Assembly: GCA_949987705.1 (NCBI GenBank)
Contig: OX465281.1
Span: forward strand, 141,842,876 to 141,906,875
Reading direction: 5' to 3'
DNA: 64,000 nucleotides
Source: Thereva unica
Lineage: Eukaryota > Arthropoda > Insecta > Diptera > Therevidae
Part shown: piece after piece, positions 21,342 to 33,050 of the stretch
Layout of the letters: each line of letters starts with the position of its first letter
Numbering within the stretch: the stretch's first letter is position 1
The notes under the pieces: model-generated
What the model was told of the DNA's origin: nothing
Database searches by the model: none
The model's input: the letters and a program-made list of their open reading frames with translations, nothing else
Program-made: the position numbers and the translations under genes

Positions 21342-21575
21342 GGTGGTGTTGCTTCCCCTACTAGAAAGTGTCCGGGGGTTAAGGCCGTCATGTCAGTGGG
21401 ATCACTGATTTCACAGAGAGGCCTTGAATTTAGGCAGGCTTCGATTTGTGTCAACACCGTACTCATTTGTAATGCAATGTAGGCCTTGCATTTTTTTGCA
21501 CTTCGCAACTTTGATGTGCGTAAATCAAAAGGTCCACAATAATCAACTCCAGTGTGTTTGAAGGGCTTTGAGGCA
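21342..21575 (-). pseudogene. BEL-W integrase fragment lacking the catalytic core
   Basis: From 21575 downwards: a [19 protein letters not shown] segment (first Asp) and CKAYIALQ, then a jump in frame to [17 protein letters not shown] and the LTR-adjacent end TPP. The middle of the integrase, with the second Asp and the Glu motif, is deleted at 21467, although that part is present in the other copy at 9058-9468. BEL-V entered at 21575. Confidence 0.8.
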
Positions 21576-21821
21576 TGTCGAAAAAGCTCGGTCGTTTGGA
21601 GAATATTAAAAACCGGGAACGGGTTACAAAATAAGAACGCAATTGTTTAAAATTATTAAAACGTTTATTTCTATTATTAACTCGTAAATTGCCTGCGATG
21701 TCTTCGTTCGTTGAGTATTAGCACGAGACTGACTAATTTTGTTTTAGGATTTTATGCATGTACATGTAAATGTGTACCGCTTCTTGCTCAAGGGAACGGG
21801 ACTAGCCGAATATTTTTAACA
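21576..21821 (-). repeat. BEL-V 3' LTR
   Basis: It begins TGTCGAAAAAGC and ends TTTTTAACA on the plus strand. It differs from its partner at AGGATTTTATG (AGGATCTTATG in the other) and GAACGGGAC (GAACTGGAC). This is about 0.8 percent divergence, hence a recent insertion. Confidence 0.95.
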
Positions 21822-21860
21822 TCCTCCGGCGGGCCGCAAGAGCGTTTCGTTGATTCGGCT

Positions 21861-23822
21861 CTACTTCACTTCGAGGGGGTACAAAAGCTGAACTGGTCGA
21901 CGCATTCGGGATCCATTTTGAAAACGTATTTCACAAGCTCGTACCTTGCCGTCACGTCCTGGATATACCGTCTCGACTATAGCCATTTTCCAAAAAAATC
22001 TCGGCGTTGTTTTTTCGTAAACGGTAACTACATCTCCGACCTTTATGTTCACTGAAGGATGTTGAACCATGTTGTGAGCTGATCTAAGCTGTTGGAGATA
22101 TTCATTGTAAAACCGTTTTTGGAATTTGCAAATGCTCTGAAAACGAAATTTCCACGAAGACTGAATATCCGTTGAAGTGCACGAAAGACTTGAAGGAAAA
22201 GTTGATGGCAAACAACCCGTCAAAAAATGAGCTGGCGTTAAAGGTGACAAATCCAAGGGATCATCCGAGATGTATGTCAAGGGGCGAGCGTTTATAGTTG
22301 ATTCCGCTTCCGTTAAAAATGTTTCAAGTTGCTCGAAAGTTAAGGTTGCGCGACGAATAGTTGCCTTTAGGATATCCTTGACACTCTTCACTAGTCGTTC
22401 ATAGAAACCTCCCCACCATGCCGCGCGTTCAACAATAAAATTCCATCCAATTCTTCGATTCGCGATATAATTTTGAAGGGCATCGGACTCTATTACATCA
22501 CCAAGTTGGCGTAGCTCTAGTGCTGCACGTTTGAATGTTCTAGCGTTATCCGATATACACGTTTTAGGAGCACCTCGTCGCGAAATGAAGTGGCGAAGGG
22601 CCAGCAAACAGGAATCGCTCGTTAGATTAGGCACCAGCTCCAAGTGAATAGCACGAGTGGTTGCACATGTGAGAAGTAATATATACCTTATTTAGTTTGT
22701 CTCCATCTGCCGGAAGTTTCACAAAAAGAGCCCCGCAAAGTCCACACCAGTCGTTTCAAAGGGACGTGAAGAAGTTAATCTATTTCGTGGTAATGGCGCA
22801 AAGGGCTGCGAAGCAGGTTTCCCTCTCAGACGATGGCAAATCTTGCACCGGCTAATAATAGTTTTTACTCGTTGGCGTGCCTTTATCACCCAGAACTTCT
22901 CTCGTAGTTTCGTTAAAATTGCATTTACACCTCCATGAAGTACGCGTTCGTGAGCATCCTCTATTATTTTTGTCGTTATATCCGCTGCTTTTGGCAAAAT
23001 AATGGGATAAGTTGTACTGGGTTCAAACTCAGCATGTTCTAGGCGACTTCCAAGACGAAGAACACACTCTTCATCCAGTTTGGGATTCAGCTTAAGGATC
23101 TTTGAAGAGGATGATATTGGTTTACCTTTTCGCAAAGCTTGGATCTCATCATTATAAATTTCGTTTTGGGCAATCTTGATGTAAAATAACTCAGCATTAA
23201 TTATATGCTTTGCTGATAAGCGTTTTCGTTCACCTCCTTGGGCGCCTTCTTGAGCGTTCGTACAGCGAATATATCCTTGGAAGCTTGATGCTATTTTGAA
23301 AGCATTTAAAAACCGTAATACATAGGCGGTTATGCGAAGCAAACGCCCATAATTGCTGAAATCACTAATCTTCAAAAGCTCTGGTGAATAAGTCGGTCGG
23401 GATTCAGACACCTGCAAGCACAAAATATTTATTTCATTACCAAAGTCAGTGCATATTTCAGGCCAATTATCTGATACGCCGGACAGCCATCGTGGGCCGT
23501 TAAACCATTCGGGGGAGTTCAGTAACTGTTGGATAAATATTCCTCTTGTCAGTAGATCTGCAGGATTTTCAGCTCCAGGACAATGCCTCCATTGACATTT
23601 ATCAGTTAAGCTTTGGATCTCTCGCACTCGATGTATCACATAGGGCTGGACCTTTTGATTACTTCCTTTTATCCAGTAGAGAGCTATCTTAGAGTCAGAC
23701 CATAAAAATAAAGAGTTAAAATTAGCTTTTAAATTATTTCGGATATATGATGATAGCCGGGCAGCGATAAGAGCAGCAGTTAATTCAAGCTTAGGCAGAG
23801 TCAGGTCCTTGCTTCCATTCAA
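21861..23822 (-). pseudogene. BEL-V RNase H and integrase
   Basis: It continues gag-pol in the same frame after a TGA at 23859-23861. Seen are LTLPKLELTAALIAARL and LFLWSDSKIALYWIKGS (RNase H), HERVLHGGVNAILTKLREKFW and ISRCKICHRLRG (integrase zinc domain), GVDFAG (first Asp), CISDNARTFKRAA (second Asp) and ERAAWWGGFYERLVKS (Glu). Two single-base frameshifts lie near 22690 and 22720, between the first Asp and HLELVPNL. The tail has VGDVVTVYEKTTPRFFWKMA. The WWGGFYERLV form differs from the GLWEAGVKS form of BEL-W and BEL-Z, so this is a different BEL lineage. Confidence 0.85.
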
Positions 23823-23858
23823 TTTTAGCGGTGCAAGACGGTTTTTAGCGCATAGATA

Positions 23859-26800
23859 TCAAACAATGACTTCCCCGTTAGCGTTAACGCTCCTTATATA
23901 CGCTACGGCACCATATGCATGAAGGCTGGCATCTGCAAAAATATGCAACTGCTCATTCGTTCGTTCAGCCGATGAAAATACGCATCGCAACAAGTTGACA
24001 TCTCGCAGAAGTGGCATTTGAGACATACATTTGTTCCAGGTAGTTAGCAAATGTTTAGGGAGTTCTTCATCCCAATCCAATTTTAATCGCCATATATCCT
24101 GAAATATAATCTTTAATTTTACTATAAAAGGTCCAACCATACCTAAAGGATCGAAGATTCTAGCTATTAATTGTAGCACGATGCGTTTCGTTACATTTGT
24201 TGCGGCGGGTATCTCAAATTGATGATCTACAGCCAACTCGTCTGTTTGACAATACCAAAGCAACCCAAGTACCTTTTGGATGTCCAAACAATCACCGCTT
24301 TCCGAAAAGACTGCTCTAATTCCTCTACTGTTGGAGTTCCATTTTCGTATTCGCATAGAAGCACGTTTTAGAATTTCACATGTCTCTCCATAAACATCCG
24401 TAGCAATTCGTTCATCGTTAACGCTGGCTACCAAATCGTCCATGTAGAAAGATGTCTTTAGTAATTCACAAGTCGTTGGATAAGAATTCGTTTCTTCCTC
24501 AAAATGTTTACGTAGAGTAGCGCAAAGTAGATATGGACTGCAAGTCACACCAAAAGTTACTCGAGTCATTCGATATTCAACGCATGTCGGAATGGAGTCT
24601 AATCCATCCAATTTATTCGCAAACCAAAAGAATCTGTGGGTATCTCTATCTCGTTCCGCCAAAGATATCTGAAGGAAGGCCTTTTCAATGTCTGCCACTA
24701 GTCCAATGAGTCCTAAACGTAAATTCAACAGAACTGTTAGTATATCTGGTAACAAATTCGGACCAGCGGATAAATGATCGTTCAGAGATAAATTCATGCT
24801 AGATCTGGCAGAGGCATCAAATACTATCCTCAGCTTTGTGGTCGCCTTATCTTCTCTGTACACTGGTCGATGAGGCATGTAATATGTTGAATGCATAGAT
24901 TGATTCAAACCAGTCTCCTCACTAGGAATAACACGTTCTGCTACACTACTATCAATGTAATCCCACATTGCACGATCATAATCTAAAAGCTTACCTGGCT
25001 CTCTGGATAACTTGCGAAATAGATTGTTAAAACGAACCAAGGCGCCGCTGCGGTAATTGTCCAAAGGAGTATTAACATTTTTCCATAACAGTGAAGCTTC
25101 GTATCGTTCTTTACCCCTTTTAATATAGCTGTCTATGTCATACTTAGTGCAATTAACATCATTTTCACTTGTTATTCCTAATGTCTCGAGGTCCCAAAAT
25201 CGCTTTGAATTCTCATTAAGATCCTGGTCAACGTCATTATCTATTAATGAACTTGCCTGCAGCGTTGTGGATATAGCTGTTACGTTCACGTTTTCATCAC
25301 CTTTAATATCACTCATACTGCCTTGTATCGTCCAACCCAAGATTGTGTTGATCACTGTCAGTTGAGGAGTCAATCGTTCCGAGTCCTGTAAAACCACTCG
25401 CCAATAACTATCCGCACCCACCAACACACTAATTCCGGAAATAGGAGCACTTATTGTAGGATTGTCCGCTAATAGCAATTTTTTAAACAAGGAAGAATTT
25501 CCATTCGGTGCTGGTAGAATATCCATACAAATTTCCGGTACTACTATAGCTAGAATAGCAGGGCATCTATCATCGAACTGGCTTTTCAACAAAACTTTGA
25601 CACGTTGGAATATTTTAGCTTCACCTCTTTTAGCTGAGCCGAAAGGTAATATGCAGATTTTCACACTGTCAACTGGTTTTAAATTAAGTTGCTTTGCAAC
25701 ACTCTCTCGAACATAGGTTCTTTGGCTGCCACCGTCAAAAACAATTCGCACTAACAGTGACGGTGATCTTTGGAAGCTAGAAATTAGAGCGCAGGCTGTC
25801 TGCAAGTAAACAGTCGAAGAATTATTTTCAGCACCAGAATACAAGTTGGTTGTTAACATTGTGGAAGGCTGCACATTTTCTTTTTTATCCAATAACTGCG
25901 TTGGAGAAGAAAACTTTCCTTTAAATTCTGGGTCACAAATCGCCGTTGCATGGTTGCGATTGCATTTACTACACCGAACATATACTTTACACGTTCTTGA
26001 ATTATGGCCTAGTCGCGTACATCGAAAACAACGTCCTTGTTTTTTCAATATTTCTTTGCGGTTCGCTATAGAAATTTTCGAGTCACAATTTGCAGATAGA
26101 TGGCTAACCGAACTGCAAAAACAACAACTTTTAATTTCACTCGGAGATAACAGACCGGCCACTGTGCTATGTGAAAATTTGTTTACATTCGTTTTTTCGT
26201 GTTTTGGTAACTTAATTTGTCCAGATGCATACGTTCGTTCTAAAGACTCCACTTCACTTTTTAAAAAATGCAAAATATTTTCCAGTCTTCTGTCGCCTTT
26301 GTTATCGATGGAGCTATCACTGACAGCTGAGTTAGAGTCATTGACCTTCGAGGAATCATTTTCTCCTTTGTTTTGGTCGGAATTTGTGTGCGAACGGTGG
26401 AAGTCTATGACTAATTCCTTTGGCATACATTTTAGCAATACAGACTTCAACATGACCGAATAATTGTATGAGGGTACTCCAAGAGCGGTGAGAGATCGAG
26501 TACTTGCCGTTACCGTATTATAAAGTTGTCGTAAAGCCGAAGTGTCATGCTGAGAAGTTACTGTACGCAGGGACATTAATACTTGCATAGTTTTATCAAC
26601 TATTTTTTCCGTGTCTCCATACTCTTCAAGCAAGCTTGCAATCGCTGCGTCATAACAACCTTCGGTAGGAGTGTATCCAGCTACAGAATCTGCTGCCTTA
26701 CCCGTTAAAACAGATTCTAGGTAATTGAATTTCTCCGATGCATTTAAATCTCGGTTTTCATGGACCATTGTCCGGAATTGTTCCCAAAAGGGAAGCCATT

Positions 26801-27233
26801 CTTCAATTTTACCAGAAAATTTTGTCAAACCGATCTTGGGTAGTTTTATGGAATCCTTGCTCCGCTCGTTTGATTTCAAGCCGTTAGATGATGATGGTTC
26901 CGATCGCTGTTGAATTTGTTGAAGTTTCTTTAGACGCTGATTAAGACGGGCGATGGCTGCTACAGCTTTATCATCATAGTCCGCCATAGTCTGACATTCA
27001 GCTTCATAATCCTCGGACTTGAGACTCGTGCGAACTCTATCGTTGGCTTTATTAAGACTTTCTCTTGCTGCCGTTAAACGTTCTAATAACACCGTTACAT
27101 TTTCTTCGATTTCATCGAATTGTGCGAGATTTTGCGCGTGCACTTGTGCGTCTTGCGATTGCAAATATTCCGCCACATTGTTCAGGATTTTCGTAACCTG
27201 GCCGCGGTAGATCGCACGATTAGCAAGATCCAT
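23859..27233 (-). pseudogene. BEL-V gag, protease and reverse transcriptase
   Basis: This is a 1124-codon open frame from the ATG at 27233. Gag (DUF1759 type: IKLPKIGLTKFSGKIEEWLP) is followed by three zinc knuckles, CCFCSSVSHLSANC, CFRCTRLGHNSRTC and CSKCNRNHATAIC. The protease has VFDGGSQRTYV, a DGG triplet in place of DTG/DSG. RT has LRIVFDASARSSMNLSLND, LVADIEKAFLQI, TFGVTCSPYLLCATL and FYMDDLVAS (about 24435-24446). It ends within RNase H (HIFADASLHAYGAVAYIR) at a premature TGA, after which the same frame goes on. Apart from this stop the segment is intact. Confidence 0.9.
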
Positions 27234-27290
27234 TTTCTTCGATGTCGTTAATGATTAATTGCTTCTTTTTTATACCCGCCGTTTCGTTAT

Positions 27291-27309
27291 TCCCGGGTTT
27301 CGGCACCAA
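27291..27309 (-). other. BEL-V primer-binding site, tRNA-Phe
   Basis: Plus-strand TCCCGGGTTTCGGCACCA matches the 3' end of animal tRNA-Phe with CCA. It adjoins the 5' LTR with one extra base, so reverse transcription would start here. Confidence 0.8.
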
Positions 27310-27555
27310 TGTCGAAAAAGCTCGGTCGTTTGGAGAATATTAAAAACCGGGAACGGGTTACAAAATAAGAACGCAATTGTTTAAAATTATTAAAACGTTT
27401 ATTTCTATTATTAACTCGTAAATTGCCTGCGATGTCTTCGTTCGTTGAGTATTAGCACGAGACTGACTAATTTTGTTTTAGGATCTTATGCATGTACATG
27501 TAAATGTGTACCGCTTCTTGCTCAAGGGAACTGGACTAGCCGAATATTTTTAACA
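27310..27555 (-). repeat. BEL-V 5' LTR
   Basis: Partner of 21576-21821, 246 bp, two differences. It is followed by the duplication AGGCA at 27556-27560 and BEL-W sequence. Confidence 0.95.
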
Positions 27556-27769
27556 AGGCATTTACTCGTGCTCTAGGAAGATCGCCCATCAACTGATCCC
27601 TGCTTGTTGTCTTCTGGCGGTGACACGCAATACATTTGTAGATGTGATGTCTAACTGCTTTTCTAGCCTTTAAAATCCAATACCGTTTATGAAGCACATT
27701 TAACATTAATTGAGGTCCGCCATGCAAGGTGTCACGATGTGTTTTATCCAATACTAGCAAAAACCCGCG
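27556..27769 (-). pseudogene. BEL-W integrase zinc-binding domain
   Basis: The minus strand gives VLDKTHRDTLHGGPQLML, YWILKARKAVRHHIYKC and IACHRQK, the His-His-Cys-Cys domain of BEL integrases, then MGDLPRARVNA up to the BEL-V insertion. Upstream it continues at 29764, where codons for PEKCHLTTL are found. The 2-kb block 27770-29763 is therefore inserted in it. Confidence 0.85.
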
Positions 27770-28960
27770 TGCCTTGCAACGCCTACTCGAATTTTCACCG
27801 ATATCTCTTATTTACACTTATTAATTTCCACTTTAATTTAAAAAATCACAGATTGGGAAAAAAAAATAAAATTCAAAATTATCTCAATAAATTCACGCAA
27901 AGTCACCAAATCAATTAAAACAATTTTTTTTCTATAACCAAGGTTAAACTGCTTCGTCACAAAATCACTTCGTTACGAAACAAAACTCGATCATTCAAAG
28001 CCTTCTTCAAGACTAAAGTGTTGAATGAAATACTCTAGCTTCCTTTAAAGTGTACCGTTACAATTATTGGCAGAACCTTGTTTTAAATATCCTATTCATA
28101 GACTTCTTTTTAACCCATCATAAAAAACAGGTACTCGTTTTTTTATTGCCATTCCTGGAAGGCCGAATTTTCGACCCAAAACAATACCTGAACATTCACC
28201 TGTTTACCTAATTTCTCGTGTAGGATAATATGGCATGCGACTTTTGTATTTACATTGTTTGCGGTTTGTGAGGTTTTGGAAGTTCCCTTTGCTATGCATA
28301 CTTCTTTATTTCTATAAAATGGAATCCCAATTACGGCTCGCTATTATATGTATATCAACAAAATAATTTTTTTTTCGAGTGAAAAAGAAGCCAGAATCAA
28401 AAAGAATGCGTACCTATTATTACAATCAATAAAAATCCTTCATAGCGAGGAAAGTCAAAAAGTGGAAGTCATTTTTAAAAGAGTCGAAGTTTCAGAAGGA
28501 GTAGTATTTTCAAGGCCGATAATAAATATCGATGGCTGCCTTTCGAAACCTTATTCTACTGTCGGATCAGACTGAAAAACCGAAGGCGATAATCGGGAAA
28601 AATATATCCCTGATAGAGTACAAACTTTTTATCATTGCAATTGTAGACCTGAAAGAGCCTATTTAAATATCGATTGTTCCGTGAATGTTTCCTATAAAAC
28701 GATCAGGATATTTTTTGGAATATCTAGATATTTAGATACAGGTCTGTCAAGTATACAATTCGAATGATCACTTGCTTTCCTTCTCCTATAGGTTAGACTA
28801 AAAAGAAACCCGGTAGTCGGACACGATAGTCGGTACCGATAATCGTATCTGATAGTCGTATTCGCCTAAAATATGGCCGCAAAAGTATTAAATCTTTTTG
28901 TGAAATTCCCATTGCAATACATACAGCCAACAATTTTAAAAATGGGTTTTGAAATCACAG
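27770..28960. other. Uncharacterised AT-rich insert, left part
   Basis: No recognisable gene. A 75-codon open frame (28348-28575, plus) has no motif. Near 28820-28860 there are short repeats of GATAGTCGG. It forms part of a block inserted into BEL-W integrase without a clear target duplication. Confidence 0.4.
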
Positions 28961-29763
28961 ACAGACACTCCAATTATAATTATATAGATAGGTAGATAGA
29001 TAGATAGATAGATAGAAGATCGATAACCATATGAAACAGAACTATATTTTTAAATCACAGACAGACACGCCATTTACATTTATATAGATAGATAGATTTA
29101 AATGACGCCGCTCAGGTAATAGTATTCTACTTGTCATATCCTTTTGTTTGGTACCCATATCGAGTGGGTTGTAAAGAAAAGGTGAGTCCGGCATAGTTGG
29201 TCGCCATTTTGAATTTATAATGACAAAAAATAGGTAATTGTACTCCAATTATCATCCCCTTTCATTTGATACCCATGTCGGGGATCGGCGAGCCCAATTG
29301 CGAAATTCACCCGCCATCTTGGAACCGCCATCTTGATTTTTTTACAAAGTGGTCAGATTACATTGTCACCCGAACTAAATATATGTGCAAAATTTGAAGT
29401 TGAACGGTTATATGGAAGTGGGTCAAAATCAAGTTTTAAGTTTTGTCTACATACATACATCCATACATACATACAGATAGAGCTAATATACGGTGTATAT
29501 AAATAGCCTAAAACATGCTCGCAAAAATACTGAATCTTCCAGTGAAAGTCCCATCCCGATCGGCCCAGCCGTTTCCGAGATTACCGCGGCCAAACAGACA
29601 GACATACAGACATACAGACATACAGACATACAGACAGACAAAAATTTTAAAAATAGTGGATTTTGTTTTAATTACATGTAAATAACCAAAAAAACTTAAA
29701 AAAACATAATTATTTTGAAATTACAGACAGACACTCCAATTATATTTATATAGATAGATTAAT
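28960..29763. repeat. Dispersed repeats ending in ACAGACAGACACTCC and GATA tails
   Basis: Three ends of the form ACAGACAGACACTCCAATTA, then TTATATAGATAGAT, occur near 28960-29015, 29060-29098 and 29723-29763. Between them lie short-tandem runs (GATA near 28985, CAGACATA near 29600-29640) and segments with CGCCATCTTG motifs that resemble, inverted, the family at 48900-49100. Such tails are seen in non-LTR and other dispersed insect repeats. No coding sequence. Confidence 0.55.
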
Positions 29764-31149
29764 GTTGTCAGATGACATTTTTCTGGAAGTATGATAGGGT
29801 ATTTTTCATCAAAGTTCAGATCGGAGTGTTTTAACCTCCCTCCTACTCTCAAAAGACCGTCTTCGTGTATGAACGGATTCAACTTTATTAATTTGCTATG
29901 TCTTTCTAGTTCCTCATTTAATTTGAGTTTTGAGATATATCTTCTTTAAAATACGCAAATTGTACCTTCCTTACCCACATTTTCAGCGCTGCTTCCATCT
30001 CATATACTTTCAAGTACTTGGACTCTCTTAATTTCTTTGGCTTCCTACCGTTATTAATAAATCGAAATATTATGCTGTAACTCGAATTAGTTTCAAGAGG
30101 CAAGAATAATTTTCCATTAAGTTCCAGTCTACTTCAGATTTCGTGAATAATGAAACCAGGCTTCGTGCTTCCAAGTTAGTGTGAGATATTTCGTCTGATT
30201 TAGGCCACGCTGTCCTACTTCTTCTCAACCACTCAGGTCCAGTCCACCACAGTGAAAATCGAAGAAGTTTTTGGGGATTCAGCCCCGTGTGGCACAATCT
30301 GCCGGATTCTCCTTCGATGGCACATGCCTCCATATGTTGCTTCCCAAGATTGCATGTATAAGTGACACACGATTGGCGACGAAGGATTTCCATCGGGAGG
30401 GTTGTCCTCTTAACCACGATAAAACGATTTTCGAATCGGTCCAGGCATACACTGTAATATTATTTAACTTTAATGTCCCCTTTTTGTACCTAATGAGCTT
30501 CGCCAATAATGCAGCTGCACATAATTCCAAACGTGGAAGTGACACCGTTTTGATAGGTGCAACCTTTGTTTTGGACATTAAAAGAGAGCAATTTATTTCC
30601 CCATTTTGATTAACAACTGTTAAGTACACTGCGGCTGCATAGGCTTTCTCCGGCGCATCACTAAACCCATGGATTTCCATAATCTGAGGTTGATCTGTAG
30701 TTCGGATCCATCTCGGAATTTTTAAGTTTTCTATAGCAGGTAAGTTAGTTTTGAAATCCAACCATTCTTTCAAACTGCTCTTGGGAACTTCATCGTCCCA
30801 ATCGATCCTGGCCAGCCACAGGCTTTAAATCAAAATTTTCGCGACAATAACGACTGGTGCTATCCATTCCAAAGGATCAAACAACTTCGCGACCTCTGAC
30901 AAAATCATTCTTTTAGTGAGACTCGATGAGTTCAATTCTAACTTTACTTGATAAGAAAAATGATCAGCTATGGGGTTAAACTTCATCCCTAACGCTCTAA
31001 TTCCTGCATCTAAATCCATACTGAGGGGTAATTCTAGCTCCCTATGATGTTTGGGTATATTCTCTAAAACTTTACTTGAGTTTGATGCCCCAATTCAAAT
31101 CCCGAAGATCTCATCAGGCTGATGACTTCATTTTGTTTTACTAATGCCT
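29764..31149 (-). pseudogene. BEL-W end of RT, RNase H and linker
   Basis: Starting at 31149: ALVKQNEVISLMRSSGF, DLDAGIRALGMKFNP, KRMILSEVAKLFDPL, then RNase H HGFSDAPEKAYAAAVYL and VSLPRLELCAAALLAKL, YAWTDSKIVLSWLRG, and NIWRHVPSKENPADCATRG. The linker follows with PFIHEDGLLRVGGRL and PEKCHLTTL at the left end. Several frame changes (near 30820, 30279, 30070 and 29920) show decay. At the right it is cut by the 412-like element. Confidence 0.8.
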
Positions 31150-31866
31150 TGTAGTGAGATTATGCAAATAATTCTCACAATTCTAATGATATAAGAAACA
31201 ACAAAGTAGCACAATGATGCAACAAAATTGTTTCCACAAAATGCATTCGATTGCTTATGTAATAAATTCAAACTCGAACTCAGACACATAAAAGAATGAC
31301 CCATTCATGAAAATAAGAATGCAACCGCCACGATCACCGCATGAAAGGTAAACAAACCTAAATGCAAGCGGCAGTGGAGGGCACTTACTCATAATGAAAC
31401 CAAAGCCAATGCATGCACGCGTGACCCAAAAGTGCTCGGATTAAATAATAATTTTATGGTTGAGCAAGGCCCGGAAATTTTATGGGCGAAAATTAGGAAA
31501 GTGAGTTCATGAATGAAATGCATTGATAAGCAAAAGAAATGCATTGAGAAAGATCATGGAATGAGTGCTGGGGAAGTATAAGAAAGAAAATAGGTATTTG
31601 CCCCACCATGGGAAGTTAGTGTAAGAAAAATTTCATTATAAATATGGAGAGTAGGATTAAGTAATAGTCAGTAAGAATCAGTAATAGTCAGTAAGAACTA
31701 AGGAGTACTCAACTTGTAATTTAAATTACTCCCAGAAGGCATAGCTTGCAGCAAACTGCTTGAACGCCTTGGTGGAGAACTTAAACAATACCCAAATAAA
31801 GAAAGCAAAGAAAAATTAAATCACGAAGAGTTTTTATTTTATACGTACGCAAGGAAAGTAATTACA
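31150..31866 (+). repeat. 5' LTR of 412-like element
   Basis: TGTAGTGAGATT to AGTAATTACA. A TATA box TATAAATA lies at 31637-31644, then duplicated AGTCAGTAAGAA words near 31667-31700 in the start-site zone, and AATAAA at 31795-31800. It differs from the 3' LTR by two substitutions and a deletion of about 9 bp, so insertion was recent. Confidence 0.95.
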
Positions 31867-32228
31867 TGGCGATCCTGCCCATCGACCAGGAAATTCTGAA
31901 GGAAGGACGACAACTTGCTAAAAAAGACAGGAAGGAAGCCTCATCTTTACAACAAAAATTGGAGGATCAAACAGCTGGACCGAGACCGATCACCATAGAA
32001 GAATATAGGAGGAGGAACATCAAGAAGGCTGAACCCGCTGCACCAAAACCAACAAACATCGCTAGCCTGAACAGGAACCCGCGGGGAGGAAAAAGAATAA
32101 AGCTGAGCGAAAGAAGAAGGGAGCTGCGTAGGATTCTAGAAATTACCCTGGATCCAGTACAAAGAAAATTGTTTCTCGAAGAGATAGCGGAGATTAACAA
32201 GGAATTATTCGCAAAAATCAGGAATTGA
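31866..32228 (+). CDS. Small basic ORF in 412-like leader (120 aa)
   Basis: The ATG uses the last base of the 5' LTR, and the next bases TGGCGATCCTGCC are the likely primer-binding site, so start codon and primer site overlap. The protein is hydrophilic and strongly charged: MAILPIDQEILKEGRQLAKK, a middle with PRGGKRIKLSERRRELRRI, then an acidic amphipathic end FLEEIAEINKELF. This looks like an RNA-binding or helical oligomer protein, by inference. The stop at 32226-32228 is 3 bases before the next ATG. I know no named homologue. Confidence 0.5.
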   Translation: MAILPIDQEILKEGRQLAKKDRKEASSLQQKLEDQTAGPRPITIEEYRRRNIKKAEPAAPKPTNIASLNRNPRGGKRIKLSERRRELRRILEITLDPVQRKLFLEEIAEINKELFAKIRN

Positions 32229-32231
32229 AGA

Positions 32232-32417
32232 ATGGGTGGCGGACAAAGTAAAGATGGTGTAGTCATCAACAATGGCGGAAATGGGAATAGCATCACGCAG
32301 GAAAACATTGAAGAAGTAGCATACATAGGAGTAGTAGCTTTAGTTGTAATTATAATCTACAATTGCATAAAAAAGAAATTTAAAAAACAAGTAACAACTA
32401 GTGTAAATTTAGCATAG
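32232..32417 (+). CDS. Small ORF with myristoylation-type N-terminus and membrane segment (61 aa)
   Basis: It begins MGGGQSK, which fits the N-myristoylation pattern (Gly2, Ser6, Lys7). A hydrophobic stretch VAYIGVVALVVIIIYNCI around residues 29-46 predicts one membrane helix, followed by a basic KKKFKKQ tail. It would be a small membrane-anchored protein with its charged ends at the membrane. It begins 3 bases after the previous ORF. The function is unknown; by layout it could act in particle assembly at membranes, which is inference. Confidence 0.5.
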   Translation: MGGGQSKDGVVINNGGNGNSITQENIEEVAYIGVVALVVIIIYNCIKKKFKKQVTTSVNLA

Positions 32418-32602
32418 GCATTCATGATAATTTTTTTTTTACGGGGAAATAGTTTAACTATTTTTAGGAATAGAAAGCTTGGAGTAAAATAAAGTTAATA
32501 AAAATAAAAATAAATAAAAAAAAAATAAATAAAATAAAATAAAAAAAAAAAAAAATAAAAAAAATTTTTTTATCTTCTTTTCTGTTATTTGCCCAATTTA
32601 AT

Positions 32603-32848
32603 ATGGACTTGGAATTCGAGAAAGCTTGTGATAAGCTAAAAGATTTTTTCTCATTTATTGAATTAAAAGAAAAATATGAAAAGACTATATTGAAGTTAGA
32701 AGAAGAATTAAAAGAGTATGAATTATATGAGAATTGTTTTGCGAAGGAAATTGAGCAAATAAAGGAAAAAATAGAAAAATTAGAAGAAAAAATCAAGACA
32801 GTAGAAAAGATGCCATCAGTTGAATTAACAAAATCAGTAGAATTCTAA
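32603..32848 (+). CDS. Small coiled-coil ORF in 412-like leader (81 aa)
   Basis: It starts MDLEFEKACDKLKDF. From residue 20 on, lysine and glutamate alternate with leucine and isoleucine at heptad spacing (KTILKLEEELKEYEL and EIEQIKEKIEKLEEKI), a probable coiled coil. The A-rich, low-complexity DNA around it lowers certainty, because A-rich DNA readily encodes Lys/Glu. It lies after a poly(A) tract at about 32490-32570. Confidence 0.4.
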   Translation: MDLEFEKACDKLKDFFSFIELKEKYEKTILKLEEELKEYELYENCFAKEIEQIKEKIEKLEEKIKTVEKMPSVELTKSVEF

Positions 32849-32866
32849 AATAGCTTACATAGGATC

Positions 32867-33019
32867 ATGGAGGATAGATCAAAAACAGTGTCATTTATAA
32901 TATTGTGCATAATAACAATAATTTTTGGTATATTATTATTTATGGAAGTAATAAGTGAGATAAATAAGATTGTAGAAAATAATAAAGAAATATTAACAAG
33001 GTGGCCAAATAATATGTAA
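32867..33019 (+). CDS. Small one-pass membrane ORF (50 aa)
   Basis: It starts MEDRSKTVSF. Residues 9-27 (SFIILCIITIIFGILLFM) form a strong hydrophobic helix, followed by an acidic and basic polar end. It begins 18 bases after the coiled-coil ORF. Together with 32232-32417 and 33051-33182 it makes three membrane-type reading frames in one leader. Confidence 0.4.
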   Translation: MEDRSKTVSFIILCIITIIFGILLFMEVISEINKIVENNKEILTRWPNNM

Positions 33020-33050
33020 GGAGAATATTAGATAAAAACAAAATATTTAA

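Larger units (their letters stand above)
21576..27555 (-). mobile_element. BEL/Pao retrotransposon BEL-V, full length
   Basis: It has two 246-bp LTRs (21576-21821 and 27310-27555) that differ at two positions, flanked by the 5-bp duplication AGGCA (21571-21575, 27556-27560). The primer site and the gag-pol reading direction place it on the minus strand. At nearly 6 kb with structurally complete order it is a young copy, but its polyprotein has a stop and two frameshifts. Confidence 0.95.

Noticed and set aside
28348..28575. 75-codon open frame in the insert at 27770-29763
   Set aside because: No motif, no neighbouring coding signal; length expected by chance in this base composition.
28985..29641. 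CRISPR-like array from GATA and CAGACATA repeats
   Set aside because: These are simple short tandem repeats in a eukaryotic transposon tail, without unique spacers.
27770..29763. Helitron
   Set aside because: Insertion is near an A/T step, but the ends lack a TC start and a CTRR end with hairpin.
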